64,000 nt of DNA from Novosphingobium sp. KCTC 2891 (GCF_025938155.1 NZ_JAPCZG010000003.1:434001-498000), one strand, 5' to 3'; counted from the stretch's first letter, positions 54,087 through 63,104 are shown. Program-made: numbers and translations. The notes: generated from the sequence alone by a model not told the origin.

Positions 54087-54923
54087 ATGGAACTGGATCT
54101 GATCGATGTTTTCGGAGCGAAGCCGCTGTCGGGCAATCCGCTGGCGGTGGTGCGTGGCGGCGAGGAACTGTCGGGCACGCAGATGCAGGCGCTGACCCGC
54201 TGGCTGGGCTTCTCCGAAACCACGTTCCTGCTGCCGCCCACCGATCCGGCAGCGGACTACCGCGTACGCATTTTCTATCCCGCGGGCGAACTGCCGTTTG
54301 CCGGACACCCCACGCTTGGTACGGCGCGGGCGTGGCTGGCTGCCGGCGGGGTGCCGCGCCGCGCGGACGAGATCGTGCAGGAATGCGGCATCGGCCTGGT
54401 TCCTGTGCGGCCGATGGGCGATCGACTGGCGTTCCGCGCGCCGCCGCTGCGCGTCTCGGGTCCGCTTTCGCCGGAGGAGCGCGCGGAGGCGATCCGCGTG
54501 GCGGGGGTGCGTGAAGATCAGGTGGTCGAGGCGATCCACGCCAACAACGGTCCGGCGTGGAAGCTGTTGCGCCTTCGGTCGGCCGAGGACGTGCTGGCTG
54601 CGCAGCCGGTCGCGCGCGCTTCGGTTCCCACCGATGTGGGGCTGGTGGGCCCTTGTGGGCCGGGCGGGGAAGCGCAGTTCGAAGTGCGCGCCTTTTTTGC
54701 CGACCCTGTGGGCAAGGTGTGCGAGGACCCGGTGACCGGCAGCCTCAACGCCGGAATCGCGCTGGCACTGTTCGAGCGGGGATTGGGCGGGGGCGGATAT
54801 GTCGCCGCGCAGGGGCGCATCGTCGGCGCGGACGGGCAGGTCCATGTGACCCGCGACGGGGCCGAGGCGTGGATCGGCGGATCGGCGGTGATCGTGACGC
54901 GGGGTGGGACGCTGGACCTTTAA
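54087..54923 (+). CDS. PhzF-family isomerase
   Basis: A 278-residue member of the PhzF/YddE family. The catalytic glutamate is Glu44 in GFSETTFLL, and the second half carries VCEDPVTGSLNAG with conserved Asp/Pro. The fold is a pseudo-dimer resembling diaminopimelate epimerase. No phenazine genes are nearby, so a general isomerase or detoxification role is more likely than phenazine synthesis. Confidence 0.88.
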   Translation: MELDLIDVFGAKPLSGNPLAVVRGGEELSGTQMQALTRWLGFSETTFLLPPTDPAADYRVRIFYPAGELPFAGHPTLGTARAWLAAGGVPRRADEIVQECGIGLVPVRPMGDRLAFRAPPLRVSGPLSPEERAEAIRVAGVREDQVVEAIHANNGPAWKLLRLRSAEDVLAAQPVARASVPTDVGLVGPCGPGGEAQFEVRAFFADPVGKVCEDPVTGSLNAGIALALFERGLGGGGYVAAQGRIVGADGQVHVTRDGAEAWIGGSAVIVTRGGTLDL

Positions 54924-54943
54924 CGGGACCCGTGGTTTCCTAC

Positions 54944-54986
54944 AATAACCAAATAGGTTATTTCATGGGTGAGTATCCCATGGAGG
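54944..54986 (+). promoter_or_regulatory. Double hairpin covering a ribosome binding site
   Basis: AATAACC (54944-54950) pairs with GGTTATT (54956-54962), and CATGGG (54964-54969) pairs with CCCATG (54977-54982). The Shine-Dalgarno GGAGG at 54982-54986 touches the second stem, 7 bp before the ATG at 54994. This could limit translation until the structure opens, or terminate transcripts from the phzF-like gene. Confidence 0.55.
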
Positions 54987-54993
54987 TTCCACG

Positions 54994-56046
54994 ATGCCCA
55001 ATCCCCTCGTCCAGTTTCCCGCGGCGTTCACGGCGGCCAATGCGATCGCTTTCGCCAACCCTGACAATTCCGCGCAGCCTGTCAGCGTGGAGGCGCCGTT
55101 GCCCGTTACGATCGGCAATTTTGCGGCGACGCAGGCGGTGTCGGCCGCCCAGCTTCCCGCCAGCCTTGGCGCGAAAGCGGGCGCGGCGAGCCTTTCCATT
55201 GCCCCCGCCAGCGATCTTGCCAATCTGGAGCCGGCCGGCGCGCCGATCACCGGAACGGCGATGCCGGGCGGGGGCATCGGCCTGACCGGCTGGCTGTCCG
55301 CGATCTACAAGGCCTGCACCGAAGGATCGGCGGTGTCGGGAAGCGTCACCGCCGCCGCCACCGTCGTTTCCGCGAGCAATACCTATTACATGGGCGGCAC
55401 GTTCCAGGTGACCAGCGCGGGCACGACCTGCACGATCAGCTACGAGCAATCGAACGATGGCACGACCTGGGTGGCCTTGCCGGTCATTTCGGCGGCAGCG
55501 GCGAATGCCGCGCCGGTGACGACTTCATCCGCCGCAGGGCTCTTTGCCTTCACTTCGGCCGCGGCCTTCGTGCGGGCGCGCGTCTCCACCTATGGCAGCG
55601 GCACGGTGGCGGTCACGCTCAACCAGAAGCAGCAGGCCGCGCCCAACGCCGGTGTGTCGCTGGCATCGGGTGCGGCGACGATCGGCGCGGTCACGGTGAC
55701 GGGCACGGTCAATACGGGCACCGGCTATACCGACAGCACAACCGCGCTGGCGGGCGCGGCCACGTTCACCGGCACCGGACGCGCCACGGGCAGCACGCCC
55801 TATGCGTTCTTCAACGCCTGCGCCTATGCCGATCAGGCCGGAACGCTGTTTGTCGACCAATCGCTTGATACGGGAACGACTTATCAGCCGGTGGCGAGCC
55901 AGGCGGTGCCTGCTGGCAGTTTCGCCAATCTGGCGGTGCGGCTGTGCGGCGCGTTCGGTGCGGCAACGCTCTACCGCGTGCGCTATGTCAACGGCGCCAC
56001 CGCGCAGGCGACGTTCCGGCTTTCCAGCAGCTTCAGCGCAGGGTGA
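54994..56046 (+). CDS. Repetitive Ala/Thr/Ser-rich beta-structure protein (phage-like?)
   Basis: A 350-residue protein very rich in Ala, Thr, Ser, Gly and Val. No signal peptide is evident. The middle and C-terminus show repeated short beta-strand-like segments (ATVVSASNTYYMGGTF, TCTISYEQSNDGTTW, TLFVDQSLDTGTTY) resembling phage tail-fibre or baseplate modules and some adhesins. It stands alone between PhzF and rlmN, with no phage genes nearby, so it may be an orphan phage-derived gene or an exported surface protein by an unknown route. The function is unknown. Confidence 0.65.
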   Translation: MPNPLVQFPAAFTAANAIAFANPDNSAQPVSVEAPLPVTIGNFAATQAVSAAQLPASLGAKAGAASLSIAPASDLANLEPAGAPITGTAMPGGGIGLTGWLSAIYKACTEGSAVSGSVTAAATVVSASNTYYMGGTFQVTSAGTTCTISYEQSNDGTTWVALPVISAAAANAAPVTTSSAAGLFAFTSAAAFVRARVSTYGSGTVAVTLNQKQQAAPNAGVSLASGAATIGAVTVTGTVNTGTGYTDSTTALAGAATFTGTGRATGSTPYAFFNACAYADQAGTLFVDQSLDTGTTYQPVASQAVPAGSFANLAVRLCGAFGAATLYRVRYVNGATAQATFRLSSSFSAG

Positions 56047-56049
56047 CGG

Positions 56050-56083
56050 GGGGCGGGGGCGGGGCAGATCGGCCGCCCGCCCC
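56050..56083. terminator. GC-rich hairpin between convergent genes
   Basis: Right arm CCGCCCGCCCC (56073-56083) pairs with the G-rich left arm (56050-56062) except for a two-base bulge. It lies between the repetitive protein and rlmN stops, as expected of a shared terminator; there is no T-run. Confidence 0.5.
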
Positions 56084-56092
56084 GTTCCCCGT

Positions 56093-57385
56093 TCAGCCGA
56101 GCGCGGCCAGCTTTTCCTCGGCGAGCCGGTCGAGTTCGGCGCGGCTCTTCTTTTCGGCGGCGGTCTTGAGCTGGCCGCACGCGGCGTCGATGTCACGGCC
56201 GCGCGGCGTGCGGACCGGGGCGGAAATGCCCGCCGCGAACACGATCTCCGCAAAGCGCTTGATGCGATCGGGCGTCGAGCATTCATAGGCCGCGCCGTCC
56301 CACGGGTTGAACGGGATCAGGTTGACCTTGGCGGGCAGCTTGTACTGCTTGATCAGGCGGACCAGTTCGCGCGCGTCGGCATCGCTGTCGTTCTTGTCCT
56401 TCAGCATCACGTATTCAAAGGTGATGCGGCGGGCGTTCGACGCGCCGGGATAATCGGCGCAGGCCTGGAGCAGTTCCTCCAGCCCGTACTTGCGGTTGAT
56501 CGGCACGATCTCGTCGCGCACATCCTTGTTCACTGCGTGGAGCGAGACGGCGAGATTGACGCCGATTTCCTCGCCCGCGCGGGCCATCATCGGCACGACG
56601 CCGCTGGTCGACAGCGTGATGCGACGCTTCGACAGGGCCAGCCCTTCGCCGTCCATCACCAGCTTGAGCGCATCGCGCACGTTGTCGAAATTGTAGAGCG
56701 GTTCGCCCATGCCCATCATCACGATGTTGGTCAGCAGGCGACCGTCCGAGGTGTAGGCGCTGGCGGCCTCCTCGGTTTCCTCGTCGAAGTCCAGCCCCGC
56801 CATCGTGCCGGTGCGGGTATCGTTGGCGCCCTTGGGCCATTCGCCCAGCGCATCGCGTGCCAGCATCACCTGCCCGACGATTTCGCCCGGCGTCAGGTTG
56901 CGCACCAGCCGCATCGTGCCGGTGTGGCAGAAACGGCAGTTGAGCGTGCAGCCCACCTGGCTGGAAACACAGAGCGTGCCCCGGTCCGCGTCGGGAATGA
57001 ACACCATCTCGAAATCGTGCTTGTCCGCCGTGCGCAGCAGCCACTTGCGCGTGCCGTCGGTCGAAACCTGCGCCTCGACGATCTCCGGCCGCCCGATGAC
57101 GAAGCGTTCGGTCAGCCAGGGCCGCATCGTCTTGGCGATGTCGGTCATGGGCTCGAACTCTGTCACGCCGCGGTGATAGAGCCAGTGGAACACCTGCTTG
57201 GCGCGCAGCTTGGCCGCCTTGGCATCAAGGCCCGCTTCTTCGAACAGCTCGGCGATCCGTTTTTTCGGCAGGCCCATCAAGTCGACGCGGCCATCCTCGC
57301 GCGGGGTGACGCCATCGACAAGGCCGGGGCGCGAAACGGGGACGGGATCGGTGTGGCCGGGGATCGGCATCAGGGGGGTATGCAT
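56093..57385 (-). CDS. rlmN: 23S rRNA adenine-2503 C2-methyltransferase / tRNA A37 methylase RlmN
   Basis: A 430-residue radical-SAM enzyme. The [4Fe-4S] CxxxCxxC motif is in [11 protein letters not shown], preceded by the [10 protein letters not shown] segment. A C-terminal conserved Cys is in AYECST. It methylates A2503 of 23S rRNA and A37 of some tRNAs. ATG 57385 gives a normal length with a slightly long N-terminus; an open frame continues to 57493. Confidence 0.94.
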   Translation of the reverse strand: MHTPLMPIPGHTDPVPVSRPGLVDGVTPREDGRVDLMGLPKKRIAELFEEAGLDAKAAKLRAKQVFHWLYHRGVTEFEPMTDIAKTMRPWLTERFVIGRPEIVEAQVSTDGTRKWLLRTADKHDFEMVFIPDADRGTLCVSSQVGCTLNCRFCHTGTMRLVRNLTPGEIVGQVMLARDALGEWPKGANDTRTGTMAGLDFDEETEEAASAYTSDGRLLTNIVMMGMGEPLYNFDNVRDALKLVMDGEGLALSKRRITLSTSGVVPMMARAGEEIGVNLAVSLHAVNKDVRDEIVPINRKYGLEELLQACADYPGASNARRITFEYVMLKDKNDSDADARELVRLIKQYKLPAKVNLIPFNPWDGAAYECSTPDRIKRFAEIVFAAGISAPVRTPRGRDIDAACGQLKTAAEKKSRAELDRLAEEKLAALG

Positions 57386-57629
57386 GGGCGGCATATAAGG
57401 ATTCGCGGCCGCGCACGCAAATGGGCGCGCACGAACCTTCGGCAGGGAAGGGCGTTCCACGGCTCGTCCCCCGCCGGCCACCATCCACAGCACGTATATG
57501 TTGCTAAAATACCACGGTTTCTTGTTGTCTCAGGTTCAGGAAACCATACCGTCCTCCCAGACATTCAGAGGACCACTGTCGGGCCGCACGTTCTCTTTGC
57601 CGGCAGGGGAATTTCGAATGGAGTGTTAC

Positions 57630-58310
57630 ATGAACAAGATCCGCGCCATCCTCGCCGTCGGCACCGCGCTTGCCGCTGCCGCCGCCGCACCTGCGTTCGC
57701 GCAGGATGCCACGCCGGCAGAAGGTTTCGCCGGTCCGCGCGTCGAAGCGCTCGTCGGGTATGACCACCACCGTTCGGGCAGCAGCGTCGATAACGACACC
57801 ACGCGCAACACCAAGCAGTCGATCGACGGTGTCGTATTCGGTGGCGGCATCGGGTACGACGTGGCGACCGGTCCGAACATGACCATCGGTGCCGAAGCCG
57901 AAATCACCGAGAGCAGCGCCGGTTGGGACAACAACAACGGCGTGCCCAACACGTTCAACCTCGGCCGGGTCGATGCCGGGCGTGACATCTATGTCGGCGG
58001 CCGCGTGGGCTATGCCATGTCGCCCAGCACGCTGCTCTATGTGAAGGGCGGCTACACCAACGCCCGTTACAACCTGAAGGGCACCGACGGCACGGTCAAT
58101 CTCAGCCAGCGGCTGGATACCGACGGCTGGCGCGTGGGCGCGGGCGTGGAACAGAAGCTCGGCCAGAACACCTTCGCCAAGCTTGAATACCGCTACTCGA
58201 ACTACGGCAAGGGCGAGTTCGACTTCAACGGCGGCACGCCGGACAGCAGCCGCTTCAACATCGACACGGACCGTCATCAGGTGATGGCGGGCGTGGGCGT
58301 GCGCTTCTGA
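57630..58310 (+). CDS. OmpA-like/outer-membrane beta-barrel protein, copy 1
   Basis: A 226-residue protein. The signal peptide (NKIRAILAVGTALAAAAAAPAFA, residues 2-24) is cleaved before QDA. The mature part is an eight-strand-type porin/opacity-family barrel with repeated alternating strands (GYDVATGPNMTIGAEAEI, YAMSPSTLLYVKGGYTN, LGQNTFAKLEYRYSNYGKG) and ends in VGVRF, the outer-membrane C-terminal Phe. It is about two-thirds identical by eye to the next gene. Confidence 0.88.
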   Translation: MNKIRAILAVGTALAAAAAAPAFAQDATPAEGFAGPRVEALVGYDHHRSGSSVDNDTTRNTKQSIDGVVFGGGIGYDVATGPNMTIGAEAEITESSAGWDNNNGVPNTFNLGRVDAGRDIYVGGRVGYAMSPSTLLYVKGGYTNARYNLKGTDGTVNLSQRLDTDGWRVGAGVEQKLGQNTFAKLEYRYSNYGKGEFDFNGGTPDSSRFNIDTDRHQVMAGVGVRF

Positions 58311-58320
58311 CCTGATGACC

Positions 58321-58349
58321 GGATGGACCGGGCAATGCCCGGTCCGTCC
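58321..58349 (+). terminator. Hairpin after barrel gene 1
   Basis: Arms at 58321-58333 and 58337-58349 form a 13-bp stem with one G-T pair and an AAT loop, 10 bp after the first barrel gene stop. A short TT follows. It probably terminates or stabilises the first transcript and separates the two paralogues. Confidence 0.7.
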
Positions 58350-58454
58350 TTCCAGCCGTGATCGGCTTCTCCCGCCCGCGAGATGTGTCTCGCGCGCAGG
58401 GGAAGGCGCGCGTCTCGACCACTCTAAATCACTGCATCAAAGGAGTTTATCCGC

Positions 58455-59147
58455 ATGAACAAGATCATTGCCGCGCTCGCCGCGGCCACCGCGCTCACCG
58501 CCGCCGTCCCGGCCTTCGCGCAGGACGCCGCCGGTGACGAGATCGTCTCGCCCGCCAAGAACTTCAGTGGCCTCAGCGTCAATACCGTGATCGGCTGGGA
58601 CCACCTGCGTTCGGGCAGCACCAAGGACATCGACACCAATGCCGACGTCAAGCAGTCGCTGAACGGCGTCGTGTTCGGTGGCGGCATCGGCTTCGACGTG
58701 CCGCTGGGCGACCGGCTCACCATTGGTGCCGAGGGCGAAGCGACCACCAGCTCCGCGCGGTGGGACAACAACAACGGCGTGCCCAACACCTTCAACCTGG
58801 GCCGCGTGAAGGCCGAGCGCGATCTCTACGCCGGTGCGCGCCTGGGCTATGCGATGTCGCCGAAGACGCTGCTTTACGTGAAGGGCGGCTACACCAACGC
58901 ACGCTTTGCGCTGGAAGGCAGCGGCGGCGGGCTGACGAGCAGCCAGCGGCTGGACACCGACGGCTGGCGCGCGGGCGCGGGCATCGAACAGAAGCTGGGC
59001 AACCACGGGTTCGGTCGCCTCGAATATCGCTACTCGAACTACAACAAGGGCGAATTCGACTTCAACGGCAGCACGCCGGACAGCAGCCGCTTCAAGCTCG
59101 ACACCGACCGCCACCAGGTCGTTGCGGCGGTGGGCGTGCGCTTCTGA
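58455..59147 (+). CDS. OmpA-like/outer-membrane beta-barrel protein, copy 2
   Basis: A 230-residue paralogue of the preceding gene: same signal peptide start MNKI, same RWDNNNGVPNTFNLGRV and GEFDFNG-TPDSSRF-DTDRHQV segments, and the same VGVRF end. Loops differ (residues about 35-60 and 150-165), as expected for surface-exposed loops under diversifying pressure. Its own upstream region (58350-58454) suggests independent expression. Confidence 0.9.
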   Translation: MNKIIAALAAATALTAAVPAFAQDAAGDEIVSPAKNFSGLSVNTVIGWDHLRSGSTKDIDTNADVKQSLNGVVFGGGIGFDVPLGDRLTIGAEGEATTSSARWDNNNGVPNTFNLGRVKAERDLYAGARLGYAMSPKTLLYVKGGYTNARFALEGSGGGLTSSQRLDTDGWRAGAGIEQKLGNHGFGRLEYRYSNYNKGEFDFNGSTPDSSRFKLDTDRHQVVAAVGVRF

Positions 59148-59172
59148 CCTGAACGGCCGCAAGGCGAATGGG

Positions 59173-59202
59173 CGGGCCGGGGAAACCCGGCCCGTTTCGT
59201 TT
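59173..59202 (+). terminator. Intrinsic terminator after barrel gene 2
   Basis: CGGGCCGGG (59173-59181) pairs perfectly with CCCGGCCCG (59186-59194) around a GAAA tetraloop-like turn, followed by TTTCGTTT. It is a good rho-independent terminator for the second barrel gene, just before the converging operon. Confidence 0.85.
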
Positions 59203-59213
59203 GCGCGGCTGTC

Positions 59214-59714
59214 CTAGCGGCCGGCGCAGCCCAGCGCGGCGGCGTCGAGCGCGGAGGCGATGCCGGCAAGGCGCCAGCTATCGCGGAAGGTGCGGCCATC
59301 CGTGCCGCGCGCGGCGACGGTCAGATCGCCGGCCGAGCGCACCAGCGCCACGATCGCGGCATCGGCGCGGCGGTCCGCCGCCCAGGCGCTGGCGCCGCCG
59401 GCCACGAGATCGAAGCTCTGCCCGCCGAGCGAGAGCGTGACCCGCGCGCCGGGGGCAACGCGGCGCGCCAGCCGCACGTGAACCTGCCCGCGCACGTCGC
59501 GCGTGGGCCAGGTGCCGATGGTGAGATAGGGCTGGAATTCGCGCGGGCGGCCGGGCGCGGGGCGGGCCATGGCGATGGCGTAGCAGCGCGGCACGCCGGG
59601 ATCGCGGAAGGCGCCCCAATCGTTCCAGATGCCCAGGCTGTCGCGCGCGGCGGCGGGGCAGGGGGCTGCCGCCACCGCGAGGACGGCGGCGAGGGCCAAA
59701 ACCGGGCGCTTCAT
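59214..59714 (-). CDS. IalB-like exported protein
   Basis: A 166-residue protein with a signal peptide (cleavage near residue 23). The GIWNDWGAFRDPGVPRCYAIAMA segment and single Cys pair (CYAIA early, GCAGR at the end) resemble invasion-associated locus B-type proteins, which are small secreted beta-proteins of unclear role. The assignment is by general pattern, so moderate. The last gene of a four-gene coupled minus-strand operon (start overlaps the upstream stop, ATGA). Confidence 0.65.
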   Translation of the reverse strand: MKRPVLALAAVLAVAAAPCPAAARDSLGIWNDWGAFRDPGVPRCYAIAMARPAPGRPREFQPYLTIGTWPTRDVRGQVHVRLARRVAPGARVTLSLGGQSFDLVAGGASAWAADRRADAAIVALVRSAGDLTVAARGTDGRTFRDSWRLAGIASALDAAALGCAGR

Positions 59715-59914
59715 TCCCCGATCAGGTCGAGATAGGCGACCACATCGTTGTCGGTGGCGAGGAACAGGCCGTCCTGCACGTCTTCCGGCTGCTGCGCGGC
59801 GAGCGCGAGCGCCTCGGCCAGCGGGCCGTAGAACAGGGTTTCCGCGCTGCCCATCTCGGGTCCGTCGGCGAGATGGTAGAGCCGCACGGTCGCGTCATTG
59901 TGGGTGGTGCGCAT
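59711..59914 (-). CDS. Small conserved acidic protein
   Basis: A 67-residue, acidic protein (residues such as DVQDGLFLATDNDVVAYLDLIGE at the C-terminus). It has no signal peptide or cysteine and no family I recognise. Both ends overlap neighbours by 4 bp (ATGA), so it is real in the operon sense. Confidence 0.65.
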   Translation of the reverse strand: MRTTHNDATVRLYHLADGPEMGSAETLFYGPLAEALALAAQQPEDVQDGLFLATDNDVVAYLDLIGE

Positions 59915-60093
59915 CAGGGCTCTTCCCGGCGCGCGCCATCGAGCAGGCGGGCGGCGCGGCTGGCTTCGGCGGAGTCGCGCGCCTTTTCGCCGCTGGTGCG
60001 GCCGAACTTGGCCCGGTTGGCGGCGGCAAGGGTGGCCGCAGTATCGCGCGCCTTCGCCTTGCGCGCCTGCCGCAGGTTGACGACTTCGCCCAT
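59914..60093 (-). CDS. DUF4169-type small basic protein
   Basis: A 59-residue protein starting at 60093: it begins MGEVVNLRQARKAKARD, the DUF4169 pattern, and continues as a basic helix with KFGRTSGEKARD. Its ATG overlaps the histidine phosphatase stop and its stop overlaps the next start. Very basic, so it may bind nucleic acid; no function is known. Confidence 0.8.
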   Translation of the reverse strand: MGEVVNLRQARKAKARDTAATLAAANRAKFGRTSGEKARDSAEASRAARLLDGARREEP

Positions 60094-60722
60094 CAGGCGT
60101 GTTCCGTGCCCCGGTCGGATCCGAACAGCACGCGCTCCGCGCCGTTTTCGACCAGCGCGATCGAGCCTTGCACCAGCGAGGGGGCGATGGGCACGCCGTG
60201 GTCGGCGTTGACCGGATAGCCCGCCATCAGCCCGCGCAGCACACGGCTGGAAATGCCGTGCATGACGACGACATGGTCGCGCCCGTCATGATCGACGCTC
60301 TCGATCCAGCGGGTGAGGCGCGCGGCGATGGCCGGATAGTCCTCGCCGTCCGGGGCGGGGCGCAGCAGGTGGTCGGAGATGACGATGGGGCCATGCTCGG
60401 CCTCGACATCGTCGTAGGAGCGTTCGCACCACGAGCCCATGTCGATCTCTTTCAGATCGTGGGTGCGGTTGGCGACGAACCAGTCGATGCCCAGCTCCTC
60501 CGCCACCAGCGCGGCGGTCTGCAGCGCGCGGCCGGTTTCGGAGACGTGGAGCACGACCGGCGGCCGCTCGCCGAGTTCGGCGCGCAGCGCCTGTCCCATC
60601 GCGGTGGCCTGCTCGCAGCCGAGGCGGGTGAGCGGGGTGTGGATGTGGTTCGCCTGGAGGCGGCGGGCGGCATTATAGACCGTCTCGCCGTGGCGCATGA
60701 TGAAGAAGCGGCCGGGTTTCAT
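60093..60722 (-). CDS. Histidine phosphatase-family protein (phosphoglycerate mutase-like)
   Basis: A 209-residue enzyme. The catalytic histidine is in IMRHGETVYNA near residue 10, and the second His in VVVMHGISSRV near 150. The start at 60722 begins at MKPGRFFIMRHGE; an open frame extends upstream but is unlike the family. It is likely a phosphomonoesterase or metal-independent mutase. First gene of the minus-strand operon. Confidence 0.88.
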   Translation of the reverse strand: MKPGRFFIMRHGETVYNAARRLQANHIHTPLTRLGCEQATAMGQALRAELGERPPVVLHVSETGRALQTAALVAEELGIDWFVANRTHDLKEIDMGSWCERSYDDVEAEHGPIVISDHLLRPAPDGEDYPAIAARLTRWIESVDHDGRDHVVVMHGISSRVLRGLMAGYPVNADHGVPIAPSLVQGSIALVENGAERVLFGSDRGTEHA

Positions 60723-60783
60723 GACAAGCCTGATAGCGCGCCCGGCGCGCGAGCGCCATGGAAGGGGGCGATGAGGGGCTATT

Positions 60784-61629
60784 TTAATCGCCCAACCAAT
60801 CGGCTGTGATCTCGCCCCTGTGCCCCTCCGGCGCCAGCGCGGCGCGCAGGGCTTCCAGCAGAGGCGGCAGCGCCTGCGTGAAGGCGTAGGGCGGGTTGAC
60901 GATAAAAAGGCCCGCGCCGTTATAGATGCCGGGCTGATCGCCATCGTACAGCCAATGCTCCACGCACAGGAACTTCGGGATGCCGAGCCTGCGTAGCTGC
61001 CCCTTCCACCGGCAATGCGTGGCGCGGTCTTTCAGCGGATACCAGATCACCGTCACGCCATGCGCCCATTTACGGTGAGCGGCCGCCAGGGTGGCCGTGA
61101 TACGTGCGCGTTCGTCCGTCTGCTCGTACGGCGGGTCGACGACGACCACGCCGCGCGCGGTGCGGGTCGGCAGCATCGCCAGCCAAAGCTCGTAGGCGTC
61201 GCGCTCATGAACGGCAGCGGATGTGTCGCGCATCACACCGCGCAGGGCATAGGCGTCCTCGGGATGTTTCTCGTTCAGGACCAGGAAATCCTGCGGGCGC
61301 AGAAGCTGCGCGAGAATCCGCGGCGAGCCGGGGTAGAGGTGCGGCCCAACTCTGACGTTCAAGGCCCCGGCATTCACCGCCTGTACGGCGGCGCGGTAGT
61401 CGTTCAGCAAGGGGTTCGGGTCGGCAAAGGTCCGCAGCACGCCATGCGCGGACTCGCCGGTGCGCTGGGCGTCCTCGCCGCCAAGGTCGTACAGCCCGCA
61501 GCCGGCATGGGTGTCGATCAGGGTCAGCGCGCTCTGTTTTTGCTGCAAGGCCCGCACGAGGGCGATCAGCAGGCTGTGCTTCACGACATCGGCGCTGTTT
61601 CCAGCATGGAAGGAATGGCGATAATTCAT
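60784..61629 (-). CDS. rlmJ: 23S rRNA adenine-2030 N6-methyltransferase
   Basis: A 281-residue methyltransferase. The N-terminus MNYRHSFHAGNSADVVKH is the RlmJ signature, the SAM motif is LIDTHAGCGLYDL, and the catalytic DPPYE is near residue 165. It methylates A2030 in 23S rRNA. It is separated from the phosphatase start by 61 bp. Confidence 0.95.
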   Translation of the reverse strand: MNYRHSFHAGNSADVVKHSLLIALVRALQQKQSALTLIDTHAGCGLYDLGGEDAQRTGESAHGVLRTFADPNPLLNDYRAAVQAVNAGALNVRVGPHLYPGSPRILAQLLRPQDFLVLNEKHPEDAYALRGVMRDTSAAVHERDAYELWLAMLPTRTARGVVVVDPPYEQTDERARITATLAAAHRKWAHGVTVIWYPLKDRATHCRWKGQLRRLGIPKFLCVEHWLYDGDQPGIYNGAGLFIVNPPYAFTQALPPLLEALRAALAPEGHRGEITADWLGD

Positions 61630-61861
61630 TGCGACTCAAAATCCTGACGATCGACCTTATGCGAGCTGCAGGGCGCGGTTGCCGAGCGCGAGGCGATTGA
61701 AGTGACCAATCCGGCGCTGGTATAAAGTCGGGCGGAAACCTTCAACGCACTTCTGCGCGAGGCCTCAGGCCCGCGCCAGGCTCAGAGGCTCCCGCTCTTC
61801 CTCCCCACTGACGAGGCGCGCCGCTGCGCAGGATGCGGGCGCGGTCTTGCTGCGGGTCGGG

Positions 61862-62206
61862 TCAGTTGTCGGCAGCGATGACTTCGATGCGCAGCGGATC
61901 ACCGCCGGCGGCGATTTCGAGCAGGCGGTCGACGTTGGGATGGGCGCCCGGACGGCTGCGCGCGTCGGCGGTGTGTTCGGCGAACACGGCGAGGCCGTGA
62001 TGGGCCGCTGCCGCGTCCAGGGTGCCGAAAGCCTGCTTCAGATACTGATAGACCGCGACGGACCCTTGCTTGCCCGGCTGGTTTTCGATGCTGGCGACCA
62101 CGGTCCCTTGCGGGTCTGCAAGGTCGAGGCGGCTCACCCCGCCGATGGGCGGCAATTGCTGAAGGTTGTCCTTGAAGGACGCGCCTGGTTGAATCATCGC
62201 CAGCAT
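61862..62206 (-). CDS. DUF2322 family protein
   Basis: A 114-residue protein. The conserved features SFKDNLQQLPPIGGVSRLDL, IENQPGKQGSVAVYQYL and FAEHTADARSRPGAHPNVDRL match DUF2322. No function is established. The start at 62206 has GGAAGTCGG-type purines upstream. The 232-bp gap before it (61630-61861) holds no gene that I can support. Confidence 0.85.
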   Translation of the reverse strand: MLAMIQPGASFKDNLQQLPPIGGVSRLDLADPQGTVVASIENQPGKQGSVAVYQYLKQAFGTLDAAAAHHGLAVFAEHTADARSRPGAHPNVDRLLEIAAGGDPLRIEVIAADN

Positions 62207-62278
62207 ATTTCCGACTTCCCGAGTTGATCGCGGGCGGCCCGTAACACCTTCCGCGGGTGTCCGCTACGCGGTGTGCGC

Positions 62279-62764
62279 TCAGGCATCGGGGTAGGTGATG
62301 CTCATGATTTCCCACTCCTTCTCTCCGCCGGGGAGACGCACCGTGCGCAGGTCTCCCACGCGGGCGCCGCGCAGGGCGCGGGCGATGGGGGCGCTCCAGC
62401 CGATCAGGCCGGCGGTCGCGTCCTGCTCGTCGTCGCCGACGAGGGTGAGCGTCTTGCGGTTGTCGTCCTCGTCCGCGATTTCCACCGTGGCGCCGAACAG
62501 GGCGCGGGTGCGGTCCTCCTGCTTGGCCGGGTCGATCACGCGCGCGGCTTTCATGCGGCGGGCGAGGAAGGCGAGCTCGCGGTCGATCTCTCGCATCCGC
62601 TTGCGTCCGTAGAGGTAATCGCCGTTTTCGCTGCGATCGCCATTGCCCGCCGCCCAGCTGACGATCTCCACGATCTGCGGGCGTTCGGTGCCCAGCAGGT
62701 GATCGTAGCGTGCGCGCAGGGCGGCGATGCCTGCGGGGGTGATGGGGTTGCCGTCGGGTTTCAT
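62279..62764 (-). CDS. greB: Transcription elongation factor GreB
   Basis: A 161-residue Gre factor. An N-terminal coiled coil (PITPAGIAALRARYDHL to IDRELAFLARRM, about 8-80) precedes the C-terminal FKBP-like domain (about 85-155). The coiled-coil tip carries the acidic pair in GDRSENGDYLYGRKR, which stimulates RNA polymerase cleavage of backtracked RNA; the basic YGRKR stretch points to GreB rather than GreA. ATG 62764 is chosen over the longer frame. Confidence 0.9.
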   Translation of the reverse strand: MKPDGNPITPAGIAALRARYDHLLGTERPQIVEIVSWAAGNGDRSENGDYLYGRKRMREIDRELAFLARRMKAARVIDPAKQEDRTRALFGATVEIADEDDNRKTLTLVGDDEQDATAGLIGWSAPIARALRGARVGDLRTVRLPGGEKEWEIMSITYPDA

Positions 62765-62879
62765 GGCGCCGGGCCTTATAGCCTTGCGGCTGGTCGCGAA
62801 AGGCGCGCGGGGGCGGTTGCCTCTCGCAGCGGGCCCGCCTAGGGCGCGGGCCGATCCACTAGCCGAAAGCGAATCCCCC

Positions 62880-63083
62880 ATGTCCGATACGATGACCCTG
62901 ACCGTGAGTGCCGACGAACTGGAAATGATTGTCGATGCGCTCGAAGCGGACCTTGAGGGCTATGTCGAAGCGGCCAAGGAAGCGCGCGGCAACGCCGAGA
63001 GCGAGCACGTCGAGACGTTCAAGGACGCCGCGCTGAACATCCAGAAGCTGCTGACCCGCCTGCAGGACCTGCTGCCGGAATAA
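62880..63083 (+). CDS. Small acidic helical protein
   Basis: A 67-residue acidic, helical protein (VSADELEMIVDALEADLEGYVEAAKEA and QKLLTRLQDLLPE). It is divergent from greB with a 115-bp gap. I recognise no family; similar short helical proteins occur in alphaproteobacteria near greB. Confidence 0.7.
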   Translation: MSDTMTLTVSADELEMIVDALEADLEGYVEAAKEARGNAESEHVETFKDAALNIQKLLTRLQDLLPE

Positions 63084-63104
63084 GCGGCCGGAGACGGCGC
63101 CCGC

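Noticed and set aside
61630..61861. Possible pseudogene remnant between rlmJ and the DUF2322 gene
   Set aside because: Short plus-strand stretches look coding-like, but stops interrupt them and I cannot name a parent gene.
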